This document shows positions 17,178 through 24,730 of a stretch of 38,250 nt of DNA, piece after piece. The notes beneath the pieces were generated by a model. That model searched no databases and had not been told where the DNA came from. It saw nothing but the letters and a program-made list of their open reading frames with translations. The position numbers and the translations under genes are program-made. Position 1 is the stretch's first letter, and the number at the start of each line of letters is the position of its first letter. The stretch covers positions 1 through 38,250 of the forward strand of contig CAZTPJ010000032.1 in NCBI GenBank assembly GCA_964614515.1, read 5' to 3'. This DNA is from CAZTPJ01 sp964614515 (GTDB lineage: Bacteria > Planctomycetota > Phycisphaerae > Phycisphaerales > UBA1924).

Positions 17178-17933
17178 CTACGCTCCCGCCGTCTTCGCGG
17201 ACGGCCGACAAAGCACCGCATGACACGCCAGTGGGGAGCGATCAAGCAGGCCCGCGCGGAACAGGCACTCCTTCGCAAGGTGCGGCGCCATCGCGGCGTC
17301 ATCCTGCGGGACAAGTCGTGATCGAACGACACGAAGTCCTCGGGCGCGAAGGTATCCCAGCAGTTCACCACGCGACCACTCGCGAACGTGGTCCGGTTTG
17401 TTGCACGCCGTCGTTCGACGCCCCCGCAGCCGGCTTCGCTCCGGCGTTGAGATCAGAATCCACCCGCGTTTCCCGGCCGCACGCCGCAGGAACTCCACGG
17501 CCGGATCGGGATCAATCAGATGTTCGATGACATCCGCGCAGATGACCAGGTCGGCGCGAGGCAGTGGCGCGTGCTGTGGCGCTTCGAGGTCAATTTCAAC
17601 GAGTTCCGCACCGACGCCAAGGTCGCGAGCAACGGCGATGGCGGGTGGCGTGTCCATGCCCACGAGGCTCGCGCCCGTCGGCCCGAGGTGATGCATGAGT
17701 TTCCATCCCGAGCCGCACCCGACATCAACGACTCGCAGCAGGCGATACCGCGCGACGAGTTCCGCCGCCCATCGGTAGACATGATGCTGGAACCACCGAC
17801 TCTCGCGAACGCGAATCGGATTCCAATAGTCGCTCAGTCCGTCGCGCGGGCGTGTGAGGTTGGCCTGATAACCCAGCGGCAGGCCGTAGCGAACCTGACA
17901 CGAGGACGAAGGAGATTCCGCGATGGTGGACAT
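17178..17933 (-). CDS. Class I SAM-dependent methyltransferase
   Basis: 251 residues. The SAM-binding motif I is VVDVGCGSG (near 68-76), followed by VGMDTPP (acidic ribose contact region) and CADVIEHLIDP (motif of UbiE/UbiG-like methyltransferases). No signal peptide. The acceptor is unknown. It is the first gene of the methyltransferase-asparagine synthase-glycosyltransferase set; its TAG stop is 2 bp before the next start, suggesting coupled translation and a shared pathway. No good Shine-Dalgarno precedes ATG 17933. Confidence 0.85.
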   Translation of the reverse strand: MSTIAESPSSSCQVRYGLPLGYQANLTRPRDGLSDYWNPIRVRESRWFQHHVYRWAAELVARYRLLRVVDVGCGSGWKLMHHLGPTGASLVGMDTPPAIAVARDLGVGAELVEIDLEAPQHAPLPRADLVICADVIEHLIDPDPAVEFLRRAAGKRGWILISTPERSRLRGRRTTACNKPDHVREWSRGELLGYLRARGLRVVRSRLVPQDDAAMAPHLAKECLFRAGLLDRSPLACHAVLCRPSAKTAGA

Positions 17934-18084
17934 GGGGGCGGCGGCATGTATCGGTTCGACGCTCGCACGGACATTCCTTCAGCGCGGGATCATGCGAACC
18001 TGGGCGATGGATGCGCATGACGAGGCAAGATCGTTCACGACTGCGCCGGCAGGCTGAGCCATCGCCCCCCGGACACGCAAGGGA

Positions 18085-18110
18085 GGCGGGCGAGACACCC
18101 GCCCCACCGG
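18085..18110 (+). repeat. REP-like intergenic motif, copy 2
   Basis: The inverted GGCGGG/CCCGCC arms around CGAGACA can form a 6-bp stem. The core 18089-18109 matches 5798-5818 at 19 of 21 bases. It lies 28 bp before the N gap. Confidence 0.4.
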
Positions 18111-18137
18111 ATCCAATGGACTTTGCGGTTGCCCTAT

Positions 18138-18147
18138 NNNNNNNNNN
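18138..18147. other. Assembly gap (10 Ns)
   Basis: Ten Ns mark a scaffold join of unknown true length. The bases just left (CCTAT) and right (CTATG) share CTAT, so the contigs may in fact overlap. Synteny between the left and right parts of the window depends on this join. Confidence 0.95.
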
Positions 18148-18294
18148 CTATGCATATGACCCAGGGACATCCCCAAGGCCAACGAGGGCGATACGATCCT
18201 CGAGCAGGAGCGGGTTGAGTCAGAGTCCTGATGGCGGCCACCGCGCGGCGGACGGGTTCGCGGCCTGGGGCGCGCGGCGAACAAGTGCTGATCC

Positions 18295-21200
18295 ATGGCC
18301 GACACACCAGACACACCGACCCGCCGCGTTCGCCCGTGGCCACTGCGCGTGTGCTGCGGGAAGCGATTGAGCCGGCGGGGTCGATGGTATCTGCGAGGGT
18401 TGCTGCTGCTTCCGCTGGTGGTGTTCTTTGTGCTGATCGTGGTCACGCAGACGTTCATTCTGCGCTCGCTGCTTGTGCCGGAACTTGAGGCGGCGCTCAA
18501 CGTGGACGTGCGGGCATCGCGCATGCATGTGGCCAGTGACGGGAGCATCGTGATGCACGATGTTCGGGTGCATCTGCCGGGCGTTGACGGCGAGCCTGGC
18601 GAGTTCCTGCGCATGCGCCGACTTCGGGCGTGGGTTGATTGGATGTCGCTGATTCGCGGGCAGCCTGCGATTCGCCGCCTGCGTCCGGTCGGCGCCGTCG
18701 CGAGGTTTTCGCAGGATGTCCACGACTGGTCGCTCAACGTCGAGTCGGTTCGTCTGACACGGCGCGGCGTTGGCGGCGGCGGGCCACTGCCACGCATCGA
18801 CCCGATCTGGGTACTCGTTGACCTCGGCGAGCACGACGGCACCCGATACACGCCGCTGCGACTGCTGAAACTCAACGCGGCCATCTCACCCGACGCCGCA
18901 GGATACACCGTCATCCTCAAGGAACAGCCCGATGGTTCGGGCGGCGACGCCGGGGCCCTGGCGCTGACCGCGAGGATCGACGCTTCGGGCATCAATGCAT
19001 CGCTCACAGGCATGAGGCTTGAAACGTGGCGGGCCGAGCGGCTCCCCACGCCCATCCGCCCGTTCTTCGCCTCGCTTGAACTCAGCGGAGGCGTCTCCGA
19101 AGTCTCCTTCGCCTATTCCGACACCAGCATGGAAGCGATCCTGCACCTGCAGGGAGTGGCGATGAACATCCCCGAGGTGTCCCGGCACGATGACGCGTCC
19201 AGCACGCCCCCCACACCCCTTCGCATGAGCGATGTCCATGGCGCCATTCGCATCCGCGATGATGGCGTCACCGCGGACTTCGCCGGACTCCTCGAAGACC
19301 TGCCGTATGAAGTTCGCCTCCGCTGGCACGGCCTGAGCCTCGATTCAGGCTTTGATGTCGAGTTCGCCACACGGGGCTTTGAACTCGAAGGCAATCCGAG
19401 ACTCCTGCCCTTCGCCCCCGCGCTTGCACGATATCGCTTCGAGAGTTTCAGCAGACCCACGGCCAGCGTTGACGCCTTTGTGACCGTGACGCGTGCAGCG
19501 CCGGTGGACGGCGTGGCATCGGATGTTCGGCAGATCGGCCGTATCTACTTTCGCGAGTGTTCGGCCGCGTATCACCGCTTCCCGTACTTCTTTCATGAGA
19601 TGGTCGGCGAGATCGAGTTCGACGATGATGAGGTCCGCATCAACTCGATCACCGGCACGGCCTCGAGCGGCGCGACCCTGCGGGCTCGTGGGCGAGTCGG
19701 CCCGCTGGATGAGACGGCCGAGGTCGAGTTGTGGATTGACATTGACGGTGTGCCGATCGATGCGCAGTTGGCCGTGGGACTCGGGCCGCAACGGGCGGAG
19801 ATTCTGTCCGAACTGTTCAGCGATTCGGCGCTGTCAGGACTGGTTGACGCGGGTTTGATCCGTGATGCCCGGGAAGGGGGGGGCGTGGGTGGCGCGTCCA
19901 ACAAACCCTCCGTACAGACATCGCCGACCGCGATTCCGTTTTCGCTTGGCGGGAAGGTCAATCTGCGGCTTCACCTGCTTCGGCATCGGGGTGAAGAGCC
20001 GCACTGGGAGCAGCAGATTCGAGTGATGATGCCCGAGGTCGGGCTTGTGGCGCGGCGGTTTCCATTTCCGGTCATTGGGCGTGAGGCGGTCCTGGACATC
20101 GGCGATCAGGAGGCGACGCTCAGCGGTGGGCAGTGGCGAACGCTCGGCGGCGAACCCGTCACGATCTCCGCGGTTGTGGGTTTGCATGATGAGGCGGGCG
20201 AGGCGGATTTCAATCCGCGCATCGAGATCGTGGCCGATCATGTGGCGGTCAGTGACCTTCTGATCGAGGCGCTTCCCGGGAACGACCCCCACCAGCCCCA
20301 CGCGCGGGAAGAGCGGGGGGGGCCGACGGTTCGCGAGATTGTTCGAGGCCTCGGGCCATCGGGGAACGGATCGGCGCACGCCTTGATCGTGCAGCGCGAT
20401 GATGGTGAACTTGGGTTCGACGTGCGCATCGCCCTGGCCGGGGCGAGCATCGCCCCCGCAGCCGGCGGTGACGCCGCGGATGTCTCGGCCACCCCCACTA
20501 CCGGCGTCATGTTGCGTGATGTGCGCGGGGACATCATCATCAGCGAACATCAGGCGACATTCGACCTGCTCGCGACACAGGACGCCCCCCACCCTGCCGC
20601 CGACACGGACTCGGTCGGCGCCGTGGGGGGGCAAATCCGCATCACGGCCGACGCGACATTTGACAGCGATTCGTTGGCATATTCGTGCGTGATCGAAGGT
20701 TCGCAAGTGAACGTTGACGCTCGAGCGGAGGATGCGGTGCGGGCGTTTTCGCCGGAGTTCGCGGAGGAGGTTGCGGCCGCACGCCGCGAACTCGCCCCGC
20801 GCGGCAGTCTTGACGGCTCGCTGAAGATATCGAACGAAGGCGAGGGGTCGCGTGCGATTGTCGAGATCGCCAGTGCCAGGAACCTGTCGTTCAATGCCCT
20901 CGGGGGCCGGGTGGCCGTGAGCGACACGTCGGGATCCATGTCGATGTCACTCGATGGCGGGCAGTCGGCGATGTTCGAATCGGTGCGAGCCGCGATCGAG
21001 TTTGATGGCGAACCCGCGGGCGAAGTGACAGCGCACGGAACGATTTCGCTGGCCGCGCTGCGCGACGGCCACACGCCAGACCTGCCGCCGACGAACCTGA
21101 CAGCGCATCTCAGCGGCGGTCGGTTCGAGTCATCGTTGCCGAGGCGCATCGTGGATCGACAAGGTCCTGCGGAACTGGCGAAGTGGTGGCGAGAGGCATC

Positions 21201-22710
21201 GCCCGTTGGCGAATTCGAGCATGAACTGATCGTGTCATCGCCTCGGGCCGGCGATGGTCCCCTTCGTGCCGACGCCACCATCATCCCGCACACCATTGAA
21301 TTCACGCATGAAGGCGAACGAGTGCGCATCGTCGAGGCATTCGGAGCGATTCGCACAAGTCCTGAAGGCGGCGAGTTCAACTTTGACCTTCTTCGCGGGC
21401 GAGGCTGGAGCCTGCGCACCTCCGGGCGATGGGCGATGCACGCCGAGGGCGGCGTTTCGGTTCGCGCTCGTCTGGCCGCGGATGCGGCGTGTGAGGAAGG
21501 GATGCCGCCGGACTTGATCGCGCTGCTGCCGCGCGGCCTACGCAACGGAATCAACACTCTCGACTTTCAGAGTACGGGCATCATCAGCCTCGACGAAGGC
21601 CAGGTGTCGTATTCGACGTGGCCTGGGGGGACGGGCGTGGAGGGCGACGATGGCGAGTGGAGCGCGGCGGCCAGCGGCGCGATTGAGGCGACCGAGTTCG
21701 CGCTTCGCGCCGGCCTGGACTTCACGCAGGCTCACGCCACCGCGACGTTCGACTACACGCGAGAGATCGGTGCAACGAACGGCGCCCTTGAACTCGACAT
21801 CACAGCGCCGCGCATCACGGCCAACGGCGTCACCATGACCAACATGGTCGCCACCATCCTCAGTCCGCAATCCCCGACCACGCCCGGCGAGATCATCATC
21901 CCTCAGATCACGGCGGCGACGCACACGGGGCGCGTATCGGCCATCGCGCATGTCCGTCCGCTTGGTGAGTCGTCCCAATCCGAGTACCTCGTTGAAGCCA
22001 CGATGGCCGACGTCGGGTTTGGCCCACTTGTGACCGAACTTCGCGCGGCGATGAACACTGCGAGTGGGCGCATGCCGCAGGGCCTTCTCAGCGGACGACT
22101 GACGCTCACGGGCATCATCGGCGAGGAGGCGTCGCGGCGCGGCGCGGGTGTGCTCGTCGTTGGGGGGGGGGAAGTGGTCACGATGCCCCTGGCCCTCCCC
22201 TTGATTGAGGCAAGCAACCTCGCCCTGCCGCTGGGCGCTCGACTTGACACCGCCCGCGCGGACTTCTTCATCGAGAGCGACCTCGTGTCGTTTGAGGAGT
22301 TGTCGCTGGTGTCACCGGCCGTGTGGATCTGGGGCTTTGGTCGAATGACATGGAGCACGAAGGAACTTGACCTTCGCTTCAAGTCCCGCGCAGCGAATCG
22401 GTTTCCCATCCTCAGTGACTTGATCGAGGGCATCCGCAATCAACTGGTGAGCGTGCGTGTTCGCGGTACGCTCGGCGATCAGCAGATCACGCTCGAACAA
22501 CTCCCGGGTCCGGTTCGCATGGTTGAAGGACTGTTCGGGCGGCAGGGATCCCAGCGACGACGACGCCTGGATGAACTCGAAGCACGCTTTGACTGGGGTC
22601 GATGGGGCGATGCGCCGTCCACGGCCACGGACGATACGATTGCCGCCCGTTCCCCCAACCCCCCACACCCCCCACACCGGGCCGCAACCCAGGAACATGA
22701 ATCGAAGTAA
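18295..22710 (+). CDS. Very large AsmA-like (TamB/AsmA superfamily) envelope protein
   Basis: 1471 residues. An N-terminal basic stretch is followed by one membrane helix (about residues 33-60, LLLLPLVVFFVLIVVTQTF), then a long beta-rich periplasmic body with repeated jellyroll-like segments. The C-terminal part (VSFEELSLVSPAVWIWGFGRMTW, then LDLRFKSR) is typical of AsmA-like C-terminal domains. Such proteins are thought to bridge the inner and outer membranes and carry phospholipid; that role is inferred. Together with the LptD-like gene it supports a diderm envelope. G8-G10 runs at 19876-19883, 20315-20322 and 22162-22171 are in frame. A Pro-rich tail ends the protein. Its TAA shares one base with the ATG of the next gene. 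Confidence 0.75.
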   Translation: MADTPDTPTRRVRPWPLRVCCGKRLSRRGRWYLRGLLLLPLVVFFVLIVVTQTFILRSLLVPELEAALNVDVRASRMHVASDGSIVMHDVRVHLPGVDGEPGEFLRMRRLRAWVDWMSLIRGQPAIRRLRPVGAVARFSQDVHDWSLNVESVRLTRRGVGGGGPLPRIDPIWVLVDLGEHDGTRYTPLRLLKLNAAISPDAAGYTVILKEQPDGSGGDAGALALTARIDASGINASLTGMRLETWRAERLPTPIRPFFASLELSGGVSEVSFAYSDTSMEAILHLQGVAMNIPEVSRHDDASSTPPTPLRMSDVHGAIRIRDDGVTADFAGLLEDLPYEVRLRWHGLSLDSGFDVEFATRGFELEGNPRLLPFAPALARYRFESFSRPTASVDAFVTVTRAAPVDGVASDVRQIGRIYFRECSAAYHRFPYFFHEMVGEIEFDDDEVRINSITGTASSGATLRARGRVGPLDETAEVELWIDIDGVPIDAQLAVGLGPQRAEILSELFSDSALSGLVDAGLIRDAREGGGVGGASNKPSVQTSPTAIPFSLGGKVNLRLHLLRHRGEEPHWEQQIRVMMPEVGLVARRFPFPVIGREAVLDIGDQEATLSGGQWRTLGGEPVTISAVVGLHDEAGEADFNPRIEIVADHVAVSDLLIEALPGNDPHQPHAREERGGPTVREIVRGLGPSGNGSAHALIVQRDDGELGFDVRIALAGASIAPAAGGDAADVSATPTTGVMLRDVRGDIIISEHQATFDLLATQDAPHPAADTDSVGAVGGQIRITADATFDSDSLAYSCVIEGSQVNVDARAEDAVRAFSPEFAEEVAAARRELAPRGSLDGSLKISNEGEGSRAIVEIASARNLSFNALGGRVAVSDTSGSMSMSLDGGQSAMFESVRAAIEFDGEPAGEVTAHGTISLAALRDGHTPDLPPTNLTAHLSGGRFESSLPRRIVDRQGPAELAKWWREASPVGEFEHELIVSSPRAGDGPLRADATIIPHTIEFTHEGERVRIVEAFGAIRTSPEGGEFNFDLLRGRGWSLRTSGRWAMHAEGGVSVRARLAADAACEEGMPPDLIALLPRGLRNGINTLDFQSTGIISLDEGQVSYSTWPGGTGVEGDDGEWSAAASGAIEATEFALRAGLDFTQAHATATFDYTREIGATNGALELDITAPRITANGVTMTNMVATILSPQSPTTPGEIIIPQITAATHTGRVSAIAHVRPLGESSQSEYLVEATMADVGFGPLVTELRAAMNTASGRMPQGLLSGRLTLTGIIGEEASRRGAGVLVVGGGEVVTMPLALPLIEASNLALPLGARLDTARADFFIESDLVSFEELSLVSPAVWIWGFGRMTWSTKELDLRFKSRAANRFPILSDLIEGIRNQLVSVRVRGTLGDQQITLEQLPGPVRMVEGLFGRQGSQRRRRLDELEARFDWGRWGDAPSTATDDTIAARSPNPPHPPHRAATQEHESK

Positions 22711-23834
22711 TGGCCACACCAAACCCGCATCACCGCGTCGAATTTGATCCGCCCGTGACCACGGGGCCGCGTGATGAGAGTGCTGCGCCGCCGGAACAGG
22801 CCAGGCAGCGCCGCGTGGACGCCGCGGATATCGCCGACGATGTCTCATCACTCCTGGCGAGGACCGGCGCTGATGTCAAGTCACCCGACGCTCGCTTCGT
22901 CGCCGACCTCATCACCACCGCGCTCAAACTCATTCCCGATGGACGCGACCGTGGCGAACTCAAACTCATCACGGCGGCCGTGAAGGAGCTGCGCTATGCC
23001 TATCGCGTCTTTGCCCAGTATCCCGGGCCGCACAAGGTGACGATCTTCGGCTCTGCGCGAACAAAGCCGGATCATCCGGATTATGCCGTGGCGGTCGAAT
23101 TCAGTCGCGCCATGGCCGGGGCGGGATGGATGGTGATCACCGGCGCGGGCGATGGGATCATGCGCGCGGGGCATGAAGGGCCGGGGCGCGAGGCCTCGTT
23201 TGGCGTCGCGATTCGCCTGCCGTTTGAGACCACGGCCAATGAAGTCATCGCCGGAGATGAGAAACTCATTCACTTTCGATACTTCTTTACGCGCAAGTTG
23301 ATGTTTGTCAGTCAGGCCGAGGCCGTGGCCCTGTTTCCCGGCGGCTTTGGCACGCTCGATGAGGCGTTTGAGGTGTTGACGCTGGTGCAGACGGGCAAGG
23401 CATCGATGGTGCCGATCGTGATGCTCGAGGGCGCGGGGAACCGGTACTGGGAGTCGTTCGATCAGTGGATTCAGGAGAATCTCCTCGCGCGAGGGCTGAT
23501 CAGCCCGGAGGATACGAGTTTGTACCACATCGCCCACACGGCCGCCGACGCGGTGGAGCACATCACGCGGTTTTATCGCACGTATCACTCGTCGCGGTAT
23601 GTCCGTGATGATCTGGTGATTCGGCTTCAGCACCGACTTCGCGATGATGATGTGCGGGCGTTGGAACAGGAGTTTCGCGTGCTGATCCGCGGCGGCGGCA
23701 TGGTGCAACGCGGCCCGCTTGACGTGGAGGATGACCACCTCGACCTTCCGCGACTCGTGTTCACGCACACGCGCAATCGCTTTGGCCTCGTGCGCCGGCT
23801 GATTGACCGCATCAACGAGTTTGACCCCGCATGA
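22710..23834 (+). CDS. LOG-family nucleotide 5'-monophosphate nucleosidase
   Basis: 374 residues. The Rossmann-like LOG core spans about 110-290: VTIFGSART, GWMVITGAGDGIMRAGHEG, RYFFTRKLMFV (conserved Arg/Lys) and the signature PGGFGTLDE. Helical extensions of about 110 and 80 residues flank it, making it longer than the ~190-residue plant LOG type and closer in layout to bacterial PpnN-type enzymes. The family cleaves AMP-type nucleotides to base and ribose phosphate. Formerly annotated as lysine decarboxylase, which is incorrect. It overlaps both neighbours (TAATG upstream, ATGA downstream), so it belongs to the AsmA-like transcription unit. Confidence 0.88.
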   Translation: MATPNPHHRVEFDPPVTTGPRDESAAPPEQARQRRVDAADIADDVSSLLARTGADVKSPDARFVADLITTALKLIPDGRDRGELKLITAAVKELRYAYRVFAQYPGPHKVTIFGSARTKPDHPDYAVAVEFSRAMAGAGWMVITGAGDGIMRAGHEGPGREASFGVAIRLPFETTANEVIAGDEKLIHFRYFFTRKLMFVSQAEAVALFPGGFGTLDEAFEVLTLVQTGKASMVPIVMLEGAGNRYWESFDQWIQENLLARGLISPEDTSLYHIAHTAADAVEHITRFYRTYHSSRYVRDDLVIRLQHRLRDDDVRALEQEFRVLIRGGGMVQRGPLDVEDDHLDLPRLVFTHTRNRFGLVRRLIDRINEFDPA

Positions 23835-24730
23835 GCCTTTCCTGGCGAAACTTCCTTGGCCTTGCGTGCGTGCCGGCCGCCGCCGTGTTCATGGTCGGCT
23901 GCGCGGGGTCGCCGAAGGTGGCGACCGAGCCCGTTTCCGCGCAGCTCGGCGTGCGGGGCGCGGAAGCGGGGCTGGAGATGCACTGGTGGATCGTGTCGGG
24001 CGATGGCGGCTCTGTCGGCGCGGCGCTGCATCGCTATGTCGATCGACCGATCCCCGTGCCCGAGGCGATGCGCGAGCGATGGCGACTCAGTGGCCTGCGA
24101 CTCGTGAGCGTTCCACTCGCCGAACTCGAGTCCGTGTCGCGCGAGTTGCCGTTGGCGGGTCCGGTGGAGCGGCAATGGCTCGGCCAGCGCCCCGCGTGGA
24201 CGGACGCGGTGCGCGGGCCGCATTTGCCCCATGGCATTCTGCTGTCGCTCGACTCCGGCGATGTGATGCTCGAGCCGGGTCGGTTGCGGCTGCTGGCGCG
24301 ATGCTGGGCGATGCCGTTGCCGGCCGGTGAGGAGAGCGTCGCCGCCGGCCTTCGACTCGAACTCGCGCCACAGCACGCGCTGATGGAGCGGCCGGAGTCG
24401 CGAATCGAAGTGGACTCGGGCCTGCGTCCGCGAGCGCGAACGGAGGATGAGGGCATGATCTTCCATCGCCTCGTGCTCGAGATGATCGCGGTGGACGGCG
24501 AGGCGCTGCTCATCGTGCCCGAAGCGCCCGGCGTGGACTGGAACCTGGTTCCAAGCGGGGATGTGTCGCGTCCAGGACCGGCCGCCGGCCCTCCGCTGAC
24601 GCCCACGCCGACGCTCGGCGAGGCGATGTTGAGTCTGCCGGGCGTTGAGGCTTCGCGCGGAGCCAGAGCGATCATCGTGCTCGTGCCGCGCACGCCGGAG
24701 AAGTTTGAACTCATTCGCGAAGGCAGGTGA
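23831..24730 (+). CDS. Putative lipoprotein, unknown function
   Basis: 299 residues. The N-terminal hydrophobic stretch ends in MVGC (Cys24), a somewhat loose lipobox, giving a probable lipid-anchored protein. The body is beta-rich and soluble, with several Trp residues early on (LEMHWWIVSGD) and a Pro-rich segment near 255. I recognise no named domain. The start overlaps the LOG-gene stop by 4 bases (ATGA), and its TGA is immediately followed by the GH172 start, so all are translated from one message. Confidence 0.65.
   Translation: MSLSWRNFLGLACVPAAAVFMVGCAGSPKVATEPVSAQLGVRGAEAGLEMHWWIVSGDGGSVGAALHRYVDRPIPVPEAMRERWRLSGLRLVSVPLAELESVSRELPLAGPVERQWLGQRPAWTDAVRGPHLPHGILLSLDSGDVMLEPGRLRLLARCWAMPLPAGEESVAAGLRLELAPQHALMERPESRIEVDSGLRPRARTEDEGMIFHRLVLEMIAVDGEALLIVPEAPGVDWNLVPSGDVSRPGPAAGPPLTPTPTLGEAMLSLPGVEASRGARAIIVLVPRTPEKFELIREGR

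Larger units (their letters stand above)
17934..18294. other. 361-bp divergent intergenic region with assembly gap
   Basis: No gene is supported here. It should contain promoters for the methyltransferase set (-) and the AsmA-like set (+), but no convincing -35/-10 pair stands out. It holds a second REP-like motif (18085-18110) and 10 Ns. An open frame can be forced across the Ns on the minus strand, but this has no meaning. Confidence 0.6.

Noticed and set aside
17979..19055. Minus-strand frame running through the N gap
   Set aside because: It depends on translating Ns and is antisense to the start of the AsmA-like gene.
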